Shown: positions 1 to 5,794 of the stretch, in pieces
Layout: each line of letters starts with the position of its first letter
Numbering within the stretch: position 1 is the first letter of the stretch
The notes under the pieces: generated by a model
What the model saw: only the letters and a program-made list of their open reading frames with translations
What the model was told of the DNA's origin: nothing
The model's database searches: none
Program-made: the position numbers and the translations under genes
Assembly (NCBI GenBank): GCA_012274165.1
Contig: JAAPAA010000375.1
Coordinates: 1-8,463 of the forward strand
DNA length: 8,463 bases
Reading direction: 5' to 3'
From: Thiobacillaceae bacterium
Lineage (GTDB): Bacteria > Pseudomonadota > Gammaproteobacteria > Burkholderiales > Thiobacillaceae

Positions 1-129
1 GCGCTGTTCGATCAGGGGTTCGCCGCGATAGAGGATTTCCAGCGGATCGAACAGGGTGGTGAAAATAATGTCGGCCACCCCCGCAACGAGGACGGATGGC
101 CACAGGATGTGGATCAGGCGCTGCATCAT
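1..129 (-). CDS. Small membrane protein at the end of the cco cluster, uncharacterised (C-terminus beyond window)
   Basis: The reading frame opens with ATG ATG at 129 and stays open for 43 codons to the window edge, so only the N-terminus is visible. A strong ribosome site, AGGAGG at 138-143, lies 8 bases before the first ATG, which makes this a credible gene despite its shortness. Residues about 5-27 form one hydrophobic segment (LIHILWPSVLVAGVADIIF). They are followed by FDPLEILYRGEPL, a soluble or loop-like stretch. I do not recognise a named family. From memory, similar small proteins with a LWPS-LVAG start and an FDP motif occur beside betaproteobacterial cbb3 oxidase genes, but I cannot verify that here. 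Its distance of 81 bases from the preceding gene and its shared strand suggest it belongs to the same transcription unit. A role in oxidase assembly is only inference. Confidence 0.6.
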   Translation of the reverse strand, partial: MMQRLIHILWPSVLVAGVADIIFTTLFDPLEILYRGEPLIEQR

Positions 130-210
130 AGGTGCTTCCTCCTCATCGGGCTGACCTTCGACAGTCTCAGACCGAATGCTGGTTAATTATTCTGGGCCGG
201 GTTGATCGGC

Positions 211-345
211 TCATTCTTCCGGCTCGTTCATTTTGCGCTTGACCATCTTCACCATGAAGACGCCCATGCCGATGATGAAGAAAATGGTAAACAGGCTCAA
301 CAGGCCGATTCCGCTGGTGAATAACAGGTCGAGTATGGCTTTCAT
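211..345 (-). CDS. 44-residue single-pass membrane protein, DUF3149-like
   Basis: This frame encodes 44 residues: a short N-terminus (MKAILDLLFTSG), one hydrophobic membrane segment at about residues 13-33, and a basic then acidic tail (KMVKRKMNEPEE). The GIGLLSL motif followed by GMGVF matches what I remember of the DUF3149 family of short proteobacterial proteins, whose function is unknown. I chose the ATG at 345 over an in-frame start at 474 for three reasons. It has a ribosome site (AAGGGAGA, about 351-358), it overlaps the fixH stop codon in an ATGA arrangement at 342-345, and the longer version would add arginine-rich out-of-frame fixH sequence. The overlap implies translational coupling to fixH. 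Membership of the cco operon makes an accessory role in cbb3 oxidase assembly or stability plausible, comparable in size to the 37-residue CcoM subunit of Pseudomonas stutzeri. That is inference from position and topology only. Confidence 0.78.
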   Translation of the reverse strand: MKAILDLLFTSGIGLLSLFTIFFIIGMGVFMVKMVKRKMNEPEE

Positions 346-878
346 TTCAGTCTCCCTTGTGGTTGTTGAACGGCGGATGTGAGTGCGGAGAGTGTGACGG
401 GATGATTCAGCGGCGTATGCAGGACGCCGGTCAGCCGCCAGGTGGATGCGCCATCGACCAGCAGGATGTGCCATTTGCCGTTGGGCATGGCAGGCAGTGC
501 CGCGCGATAGTGGCCGCCCCCTGCGTGATGCAAGACGAGTGTCTGGTCCATGCCTGAGCGGGTGGGGTGAGCCAGGGTGAGGCTCAGTTGCTCGGGGTAG
601 CTTGGCATCCGCCCGGCCAGGGCGAGCAGCAAGGTGCCGTCTTCAGTCTTGATGGTGGCGGTGAGCGCCAGTGCGTGAGCAACGTCGTCGCGCGCCATCG
701 TCTGGTTGATCGCCAGTCCGGCTTTGTAGTAATCGCCGACGACCATGCCATCTGCGCTTTTGATGGCGATGACCAGGGTGGTCACCCCGGCGATGACTGC
801 GATGGCGGGCAGGCTCATGAGAAACCACGGCCACGGTTCGCGATACCAGGGTTTGGAATACAGGGCGGCATTCATCAT
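342..878 (-). CDS. ccoH: FixH/CcoH family cbb3 oxidase assembly protein
   Basis: The product has 178 residues. After a short cytoplasmic start containing PWYREPWPW (residues 10-18) there is a single membrane segment at about 19-40. Then comes the family's recognisable GDYYKAGLAINQ stretch (48-59) and a periplasmic domain predicted to be mostly beta strand, including W147-RLTG. This layout is that of FixH/CcoH, a membrane-anchored protein needed for stable assembly of the cbb3 oxidase. Tandem ATG codons begin at 878, with AGGA at 887-890 as the ribosome site. That site lies in a weak 6-bp AT-rich inverted repeat (ttattc at 883-888, gaataa at 894-899). The gene starts 21 bases after ccoG ends and its stop overlaps the next start by four bases, so it sits inside the operon. 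No FixI/CcoI copper ATPase or CcoS gene accompanies it here, unlike many fixGHIS sets. Confidence 0.92.
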   Translation of the reverse strand: MMNAALYSKPWYREPWPWFLMSLPAIAVIAGVTTLVIAIKSADGMVVGDYYKAGLAINQTMARDDVAHALALTATIKTEDGTLLLALAGRMPSYPEQLSLTLAHPTRSGMDQTLVLHHAGGGHYRAALPAMPNGKWHILLVDGASTWRLTGVLHTPLNHPVTLSALTSAVQQPQGRLK

Positions 879-899
879 GGCGTTATTCCTCGTGAATAA

Positions 900-2315
900 T
901 TACCGGTTGAAGAATTTGGTGTCGACGTCGGTGCGGATGCGCGGATCGTCGGTGGATTGTATGGTGAACGTCACTTCGATCGAGTGGCCTTTCAGCTCAA
1001 CCGGGTCGGCAATCAGACTGACAGGGACGTCGATGGTCTGCAGGGGGGCGGCCGCGACTTCGCGGGTGGCGCTAATCACCTGCAGGCCAGGAATGCCATG
1101 CGCCTGAATCGTGTAGCGATGTAGCTTGTCGTCCTTGTTGATGAGTTGCAGGCGGAAGACGTTTTCAATCATGCCCTCATCGGTTTCTTTCGATAGCGCC
1201 ACGCGGTCACGCACCACGTCGACCCGCAATGGCACACGGGTGGCGAGGCTGTAAACGAATGCGCCGGCAATCAGCGCCAGCAGCACGCTATACAGGATGG
1301 TGCGCGGACGCAGGATGTGCTTGAGGATGCCGCTGTCGGGGTATTTTCCCTTCACCACGTTTTCGGTGGTGTAGCGGATCAGTCCGCGCGGATAGCCCAT
1401 CTTGTCCATGATCTGGTCGCAGCCGTCGATGCAGGCGGCGCAGCCGATGCATTCGTATTGCAGGCCGTTGCGGATGTCGATGCCGGTGGGGCAGACCTGC
1501 ACGCAGACGTTGCAGTCGACGCAGGTGCCGAGGCCGGCGGCTTTGTAATCGGTCTTTTTGCTGCGCGGCCCGCGCGGTTCGCCGATGGAGTTGTCGTAGG
1601 TGACAGTCAGCGTGTCGGAGTCGAACATCACGCTCTGGAAGCGCGCATAGGGACACATGTATTTGCACACCTGCTCGCGCATGAAGCCGGCGTTGCCCCA
1701 AGTGGCAAAGGCGTAGAAGAAAATCCAGAAGGTTTCCCACGGCCCCAGATTGAAGCTGACAAACTCAACTGCCAGTTGCTTGATCGGCGTGAAGTAGCCG
1801 ACGAAGGTGAAGCCGGTCCACAGTGCCAGGGCAAACCACACGACATGCTTGAGCCCGCGCTTTTTCAGCTTGTTGGCGTTCCACGGCGTTTGGTCAAGTT
1901 TTTTGCGTGCAACGTGGTCGCCTTCCAGCCAGCTTTCCACCCACATGAAGATTTCGGTGTACACGGTTTGCGGACAGGCGTAGCCGCACCACAAGCGCCC
2001 GGCCACCGCGGTGAACAGGAACAGCGCGAGTGCCGCCAGAATCAGCAGACCGGTGAGATAAATGAAATCCTGCGGCCAGAACACCAGACCGAAGATATAG
2101 AACTTGCGCGCGGCCAGATCGAACAGCACCGCCTGGCGGTTGTCCCACTGCAGCCAGGGCAGGCCGTAGTAAACCAGTTGGGTGATCAGCACGAGCGCAA
2201 CGCGCCAGTTGGCAAACACACCGTGAACCGCACGCGTCTGGATGGTTTGCCGGATCGCGTAGAGCTGTTGCTCGATCGGCGCTTCGGCGGAGGCAGGTTT
2301 TCTGTCGTCGGTCAC
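900..2315 (-). CDS. ccoG: CcoG/FixG membrane iron-sulfur protein, cbb3 oxidase assembly (copper reduction)
   Basis: The product has 471 residues, the usual length for CcoG. Membrane segments lie near residues 38-52, 84-106, 157-176, 190-206 and 338-357. Membrane-associated cysteine motifs are CGYAC (C110, C114) and CKYMC (C217, C221). Two ferredoxin-like [4Fe-4S] clusters follow, with ligands C265, C268, C271, C275 and C289, C292, C295, C299. The second set ends in CD rather than CP. Residues about 360-471 form the immunoglobulin-like FixG C-terminal domain. The family is required for cbb3 maturation, and CcoG has been reported to reduce Cu(II) to Cu(I) for CuB insertion. Translation starts at GTG 2315, because no in-frame ATG lies just upstream. 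The ribosome site is poor (CAGG about 12 bases away), unlike the AGGAG sites of ccoO, ccoQ and ccoP. It lies downstream of a structured 105-base spacer after ccoP. Confidence 0.97.
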   Translation of the reverse strand: MTDDRKPASAEAPIEQQLYAIRQTIQTRAVHGVFANWRVALVLITQLVYYGLPWLQWDNRQAVLFDLAARKFYIFGLVFWPQDFIYLTGLLILAALALFLFTAVAGRLWCGYACPQTVYTEIFMWVESWLEGDHVARKKLDQTPWNANKLKKRGLKHVVWFALALWTGFTFVGYFTPIKQLAVEFVSFNLGPWETFWIFFYAFATWGNAGFMREQVCKYMCPYARFQSVMFDSDTLTVTYDNSIGEPRGPRSKKTDYKAAGLGTCVDCNVCVQVCPTGIDIRNGLQYECIGCAACIDGCDQIMDKMGYPRGLIRYTTENVVKGKYPDSGILKHILRPRTILYSVLLALIAGAFVYSLATRVPLRVDVVRDRVALSKETDEGMIENVFRLQLINKDDKLHRYTIQAHGIPGLQVISATREVAAAPLQTIDVPVSLIADPVELKGHSIEVTFTIQSTDDPRIRTDVDTKFFNR

Positions 2316-2339
2316 GTGATGGTTAACCTGGGGTGTCTG

Positions 2340-2388
2340 AGCTGCTTGAGCGTACTGGAGGAGAACCAGCCAATACGCTCAAGCAGCT
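2340..2388 (-). repeat. Long hairpin between ccoP and ccoG (15-bp perfect stem)
   Basis: The arms agctgcttgagcgta (2340-2354) and tacgctcaagcagct (2374-2388) are perfect reverse complements. Inside, ctgg (2355-2358) pairs with ccag (2366-2369). In the minus-strand transcript this gives a 15-bp stem, a 4-nt bulge, four more pairs and a 7-nt loop reading UUCUCCU. No run of T follows on the minus strand, so it does not look like an ordinary intrinsic terminator. A structure that stabilises or separates messages between the oxidase subunit genes and ccoG fits better. It could also be a dispersed extragenic palindrome, which only a genome scan would show. Confidence 0.8.
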
Positions 2389-2407
2389 TGCCGGATCACT
2401 CCGGCAA
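2388..2407 (-). repeat. Short GC hairpin downstream of ccoP with a GTGA loop
   Basis: Arms ttgccgga (2388-2395) and tccggcaa (2400-2407) are perfect 8-bp complements around four bases. In the minus-strand transcript the loop reads GUGA, a GNRA-type tetraloop that favours a stable fold. It begins 13 bases after the ccoP stop codon and shares its outermost base (2388) with the larger hairpin that follows, so the two would form alternatives or stack end to end. No T-tract follows. A role protecting the 3' end of the ccoNOQP message is inference. Confidence 0.72.
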
Positions 2408-2420
2408 CGCTGCTTACGAC

Positions 2421-3341
2421 TTACTGTGGTTGCGACAACCCGTATACATAGGCCGCCAGCAGATGCAGCTTGGCTTCCTTGTTGGACGTGGTGCCCAGGG
2501 TTTGGGTCATGGCGGGCATGGCGCCGTTACGACCCTTGGTAATGGTCTCGATGATGGTGGCTTCGCTGCCGCCATACAACCAGATCTTGTCGGTCAGGTT
2601 GGGCGCGCCCATGGCTTGCATTCCAGTGCCTGCAGGCGTGTGGCAGGCGGCGCAATTTTCGGCAAATATTGCCTGGCCGGCGGCGGCGCGCGTTGCGTCG
2701 TGCTTGCGACCCGACAGCGACAGCACATAGTTCGCCACATCCCTGGTTTTCTCCACCCCGAGTGCTGCGCCCAGTGGCGGCATCACGCCGTTGCGGCCAT
2801 CGGTGATGGTGAGCTTGATGGTGTCGGGTTCGCCGCCGTAGAGCCAGTCGTGGTCGGTCAGGTTGGGGAAACCCTTGGCGCCTGCTGCGTTGGAACCATG
2901 GCACTGCGAGCAGTAGGTCAGGAACAGGTTTTTGCCGATGGCGCGTGCGTCGGGATCGGCGGCGACGGTGGCGATGTCCTGTTTCATGAAACCGGCATAC
3001 ACCGGCTTGAACTTGTCTTCGGCGGCTTTCACCTCGGCCTCGTATTCCCCCTTCGAGGTCCAGCCCAGCACACCGGCGAAGTTGCCCAGCCCCGGCCACA
3101 ACACCAGATAGGCCAGCGAAAAGATCATCGTGCCGTAGAACAGCCCGAGCCACCAACGCGGCAGCGGGTTGTTGAAGTCCTGCAGGTCGCCGTCCCAGGT
3201 GTGTTCCATGAGCTCGGCTTTTTCGCCGGGGGCGAGCTTGCGGGTGGTTTGCGCCCTAAGGAATATCCAGGTGCCGAGGATGCTCACCAGGGTGATGACG
3301 CTGATGTAAATCGGCCAGAAGCCGCTTGTGAAATCACTCAT
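2421..3341 (-). CDS. ccoP: cbb3-type cytochrome c oxidase subunit III, dihaem cytochrome c
   Basis: The product has 306 residues and begins MSDFTSGFW. Membrane segments lie at about 8-28 and 64-83, separated by a short loop carrying the NPLPRWW motif (58-64) typical of CcoP. Two c-type cytochrome domains follow. The first has C144-SQ-C147-H148 with likely axial M187 in NGVMPP. The second has C230-AA-C233-H234 with M275 in NGAMPAM. These haems carry electrons towards CcoO and the CcoN active site. There are only two haem motifs, so it is the ordinary dihaem form. I chose ATG 3341 because it has AGGAG at 3349-3353, seven bases away, and matches the family N-terminus. The frame extends upstream to 3611, but that extension reads against ccoQ and ccoO. 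The start overlaps the end of ccoQ by eight bases. Confidence 0.97.
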   Translation of the reverse strand: MSDFTSGFWPIYISVITLVSILGTWIFLRAQTTRKLAPGEKAELMEHTWDGDLQDFNNPLPRWWLGLFYGTMIFSLAYLVLWPGLGNFAGVLGWTSKGEYEAEVKAAEDKFKPVYAGFMKQDIATVAADPDARAIGKNLFLTYCSQCHGSNAAGAKGFPNLTDHDWLYGGEPDTIKLTITDGRNGVMPPLGAALGVEKTRDVANYVLSLSGRKHDATRAAAGQAIFAENCAACHTPAGTGMQAMGAPNLTDKIWLYGGSEATIIETITKGRNGAMPAMTQTLGTTSNKEAKLHLLAAYVYGLSQPQ

Positions 3342-3504
3342 TGCTTTTCTCCTTGTTGGGCGGGGTGTCGCTTTCTTCGAAAGGCATCCTGGCGTCTTCT
3401 TCAAAACGCTGTTTGTTGCCCTTGCTGAATGCCCACCACACGATGCCGATGAACACCGCAATGAATACGGCGGTGACGATGCCGGTGAGGGTTCCGCTAT
3501 CCAT
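3334..3504 (-). CDS. ccoQ: cbb3-type cytochrome c oxidase subunit CcoQ
   Basis: This 56-residue frame reads MDSGTLTGIVTAVFIAVFIG and continues with IVWWAFSKGNKQRFEEDARM. It has one membrane segment at about residues 7-25 and a charged tail. The WWAFSKGNKQRFEEDA section is characteristic of CcoQ, the small subunit that stabilises the assembled oxidase and its association with CcoP. ATG 3504 has AGGAG at 3513-3517, eight bases upstream, and that ribosome site touches the ccoO stop codon. The stop at 3334-3336 lies inside ccoP, giving an 8-base overlap and probable translational coupling. Position between ccoO and ccoP, length and topology all agree with the call. Confidence 0.93.
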   Translation of the reverse strand: MDSGTLTGIVTAVFIAVFIGIVWWAFSKGNKQRFEEDARMPFEESDTPPNKEKSNE

Positions 3505-3516
3505 ACCGTGTGCTCC

Positions 3517-4122
3517 TCAGCCTTTCGGGGCGTGGGTGCCCAGGCTTTGGAGGTAAGCGATGACCGCCTCAAGCTCGGTTTTGCCTGCCAGCGCGGCGGG
3601 GGCCTCGGCAATCTCCTGCTCGGTGTAGCCGTGGCCGACGATGTTCAACGTGCGCATCTTGGCCTGGATGGTTGAACCATCAAGCGGCCGATCCAGCCAG
3701 GGATAGGCTGGCATGATCGATTCCGGAACCACGTCGCGCGGATTCATCAGGTGTGCCACGTGCCAGGTGTCGGAATAGCGTCCGCCGACGCGCTGCAGGT
3801 CGGGTCCGGTGCGCTTGGAACCCCACAGGAAAGGGCGGTCGTAGACAAACTCACCCGCCACCGAATAGTGGCCGTAGCGCTCGGTCTCGGCACGGAACGG
3901 ACGAATCATCTGCGAATGGCAGCCGACGCAGCCTTCGCGGATATAGATGTCGCGTCCCGACAGTTGCAGCGCTGTGTAGGGCTTCAACCCCTCCACCGGG
4001 GTGGTGGTGGAGGTCTGGAAGAACAGCGGCACGATCTGCACCAAGCCGCCAATGCTGACGATGAGGATGGTCAGCACGATCAGCAGACCGATGTTTTTTT
4101 CTATGGTTTCATGCGAAATCAT
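3517..4122 (-). CDS. ccoO: cbb3-type cytochrome c oxidase subunit II, monohaem cytochrome c
   Basis: The product has 201 residues with one N-terminal membrane anchor at about 10-35 (IGLLIVLTILIVSIGGLVQI) and a periplasmic cytochrome c domain. The haem site is C65-VG-C68-H69 in REGCVGCHSQMIRPF, a CcoO signature. The distal ligand is probably M137 in PESIMPAYPWL. The GHYSVAGEFVYDRPFLWGSKRTGPDL stretch (84-109) is highly conserved in CcoO. The protein passes electrons from CcoP, or from soluble cytochromes, to CcoN. ATG 4122 has AGGAG at 4131-4135, which starts on the last base of the ccoN stop codon, so re-initiation after ccoN is likely. The gene starts 12 bases after ccoN ends and stops 12 bases before ccoQ begins. 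Confidence 0.98.
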   Translation of the reverse strand: MISHETIEKNIGLLIVLTILIVSIGGLVQIVPLFFQTSTTTPVEGLKPYTALQLSGRDIYIREGCVGCHSQMIRPFRAETERYGHYSVAGEFVYDRPFLWGSKRTGPDLQRVGGRYSDTWHVAHLMNPRDVVPESIMPAYPWLDRPLDGSTIQAKMRTLNIVGHGYTEQEIAEAPAALAGKTELEAVIAYLQSLGTHAPKG

Positions 4123-4134
4123 GTTGGGGTCTCC

Positions 4135-5577
4135 TTAGGCGTGAACAGCTTGCGGGATGGCGGCGTCATTGACGACACGGCCGCTCCGCACGGTTTGCCA
4201 GACATTCCAGGCCATCAACAACATGCCGGCGAGGAACAGCGAACCGCCCGACAGGCGAATCATGTAGAACGGGTGCATCGTGGTGAGCACCTGGGCGAAG
4301 CTGTAAGTCAGGGTGCCATCGGCATTCGACGCGCGCCACATCAGACCCTGGGCGACCCCGGCGATCCACATCGAGGCGATATACAGCACCACACCGATGG
4401 TCGACATCCAGAAATGCCATTCGATCATTTTGGTGCTGTGCATCGAGTCGCGGCCAAACAGGCGCGGAATCAGGTAGTACATCGAACCGATGGTGATCAT
4501 CGCCACCCAGCCGAGCGCGCCGGAATGCACGTGGCCAATGGTCCATTCGGTGTAATGCGACAGCGCGTTGACCGTCTTGATCGCCATCATCGGACCTTCG
4601 AAGGTGGACATGCCGTAGAACGACAGCGCGGTCACCATGAACTTGAGGATCGGGTCGGTGCGCAGTTTGTGCCACGCGCCCGACAGCGTCATGATGCCGT
4701 TCATCATGCCGCCCCAGCTTGGCGCCAGCAGCATCAGCGAGAACACCATGCCGAGCGACTGCGCCCAGTCGGGCAACGCGGTGTATTGCAGATGGTGCGG
4801 ACCCGCCCACATGTAGATGAAGTTGAGCGACCAGAAGTGGACGACCGACAGCCGGTAGGAATAAACCGGGCGGCCTGCCTGTTTCGGGATGAAGTAATAC
4901 ATCATGCCGAGGAAGGCGGTAGTGAGGAAAAAGCCCACTGCGTTATGGCCGTACCACCACTGCACCATCGCGTCCTGCACCCCGGCATAGGCGGAGTAGG
5001 ACTTGTACCAGGCGCCGGTGGTGCCGCCCAGAAGCCAGGGCAGTTCTGCGCTGTTGACCAGGTGAAGCAGCGCGATCACCAGGATGTAGGCGCCGAAGAA
5101 CCAGTTGGAGACGTAAATGTGCTTGGTCTTGCGCTTGATGATGGTGCCGAAGAACACCAGCGCGTAAGACACCCACACCACCGTGATCAGCAGATCGATC
5201 GGCCATTCCAGTTCGGCGTATTCCTTGGAACTGGTAATGCCCAGCGGCAGGGTGACGGCGGCCAGTACGATGACCGCCATCCAGCCCCAGAAGGTGAACG
5301 CCGCCAGTTTCTCGCCCCACAGCCGCACCTGGCAGGTGCGCTGCACGATGTAGTACGACACTGCAAACATCGCCGAGCCACCAAAGGCGAAGATCACCGC
5401 ATTGGTATGCAGCGGACGCAGGCGGCCATACGACAGCCATTCAATACCGTAGGTCAATTCCGGCCAGATCAGCAACGCCGCAAGGATGACCCCGACCAGC
5501 ATTCCGACTATCCCCCACACCACCGTCATGATGGCGAACTGGCGGACGACCTTATAGTTGTAGGTTGTCGCTTCCAT
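4135..5577 (-). CDS. ccoN: cbb3-type cytochrome c oxidase subunit I, catalytic
   Basis: This 480-residue, many-span membrane protein is the haem-copper subunit that reduces oxygen to water and pumps protons. Metal-binding residues are visible. H57 (RPLHTNA) and H351 are probable low-spin haem b ligands, and H349 in GHVH is the likely haem b3 ligand. H211 (WYGHNAVGFF), H261 and H262 (WAGPHH) are the probable CuB ligands. Y255 in NFIYMWAGPHH fits the tyrosine that is cross-linked to the first CuB histidine in C-family oxidases. E327 in STFEGP matches the conserved active-site glutamate. ATG 5577 is preceded by CGGGAGA at a normal distance. As first gene of the operon it follows a 217-base gap with a good promoter. 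No subunit or motif is missing or damaged. Confidence 0.98.
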   Translation of the reverse strand: MEATTYNYKVVRQFAIMTVVWGIVGMLVGVILAALLIWPELTYGIEWLSYGRLRPLHTNAVIFAFGGSAMFAVSYYIVQRTCQVRLWGEKLAAFTFWGWMAVIVLAAVTLPLGITSSKEYAELEWPIDLLITVVWVSYALVFFGTIIKRKTKHIYVSNWFFGAYILVIALLHLVNSAELPWLLGGTTGAWYKSYSAYAGVQDAMVQWWYGHNAVGFFLTTAFLGMMYYFIPKQAGRPVYSYRLSVVHFWSLNFIYMWAGPHHLQYTALPDWAQSLGMVFSLMLLAPSWGGMMNGIMTLSGAWHKLRTDPILKFMVTALSFYGMSTFEGPMMAIKTVNALSHYTEWTIGHVHSGALGWVAMITIGSMYYLIPRLFGRDSMHSTKMIEWHFWMSTIGVVLYIASMWIAGVAQGLMWRASNADGTLTYSFAQVLTTMHPFYMIRLSGGSLFLAGMLLMAWNVWQTVRSGRVVNDAAIPQAVHA

Positions 5578-5610
5578 ACACGTCTCCCGTGATTGATTAC
5601 TCGATTGGTC

Positions 5611-5638
5611 TATACGAACGTGAAGCCACGTTTGTATA
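5611..5638. repeat. 12-bp inverted repeat at the predicted start of the cco transcript
   Basis: Arms tatacgaacgtg (5611-5622) and cacgtttgtata (5627-5638) pair at 11 of 12 positions around the 4-base spacer aagc. The one mismatch is 5616 against 5633. It lies just downstream of the predicted ccoN minus 10 box (5647-5652), so it would occupy roughly the first 30 transcribed bases. It could be an operator for a dimeric regulator that blocks the promoter, or a 5'-terminal mRNA hairpin. I do not recognise it as a known binding site. It is not an FNR-type box. Confidence 0.7.
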
Positions 5639-5646
5639 TGCAGATA

Positions 5647-5674
5647 AATATATCTTTTTTTAAGCCTGTGTCAA
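5647..5674 (-). promoter_or_regulatory. Predicted sigma-70 promoter for ccoN
   Basis: Reading the minus strand, TTGACA (5674-5669) matches the minus 35 consensus at all six positions. It is followed after 16 bases by TATATT (5652-5647), five of six for the minus 10 box. The spacer is AT-rich with a run of seven A. The transcript would start near 5639, about 62 bases before the ccoN ATG. No TTGAT-N4-ATCAA site was found in 5578-5794 on either strand, so oxygen control, if present, uses something else. Confidence 0.65.
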
Positions 5675-5770
5675 GTTGCCGCACCCTTGACCATATTAGG
5701 AAACGATTGAAATGTTGCTATGTGCCAAATTTTGCATCTGGCGAGGGTGGTGGGTGGATGGCGAGGCTCG

Positions 5771-5788
5771 GGCGGGTCAGTGCCCGCC
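5771..5788 (-). other. GC hairpin after ald, weak terminator candidate
   Basis: ggcggg (5771-5776) and cccgcc (5783-5788) form a perfect 6-bp GC stem with a 6-base loop, beginning six bases after the ald stop codon. On the minus strand the downstream bases lack a T-run (they read GAGCCTCGCCATCC). It is therefore either a weak terminator, a 3'-end stabiliser or chance in a GC-rich genome. It is the only candidate boundary I see between ald and the cco operon. Confidence 0.4.
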
Positions 5789-5794
5789 GTCAGT

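Noticed and set aside
346..474. Longer N-terminus for the 44-residue membrane protein
   Set aside because: The extra residues are arginine-rich out-of-frame translation of fixH. The ATG at 345 has a ribosome site and the typical ATGA overlap.
2340..2407. Rho-independent terminator between ccoP and ccoG
   Set aside because: The stems are strong, but no T-run follows on the minus strand. ccoG and fixH continue the same pathway downstream, so a full stop here is unlikely.
1317..3428. 703-codon open frame on the plus strand
   Set aside because: It runs antisense to ccoG and ccoP, whose conserved cysteine and haem motifs are unmistakable. Its protein is a low-complexity mix of A, G, V, H and Q with no recognisable domain, as expected for the reverse of a GC-rich gene.
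3342..3611. Longer N-terminus for ccoP
   Set aside because: The extension reads across ccoQ and the end of ccoO in another frame. The start at 3341 fits the family and has AGGAG at the right distance.
3751..5592. 613-codon open frame on the plus strand
   Set aside because: It is antisense to ccoN and most of ccoO, with a composition dominated by H, R, G, Q and D and no recognisable motifs. It is a shadow of the real genes.
5593..5606. Possible FNR half-site TTGAT upstream of ccoN
   Set aside because: The partner half-site at the required spacing reads CGATT and does not resemble ATCAA. It also lies downstream of the predicted promoter.
5724..5742. Inverted repeat gcca/tggc in the gap between ald and ccoN
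   Set aside because: Only four base pairs match with an 11-base loop, which is expected by chance.
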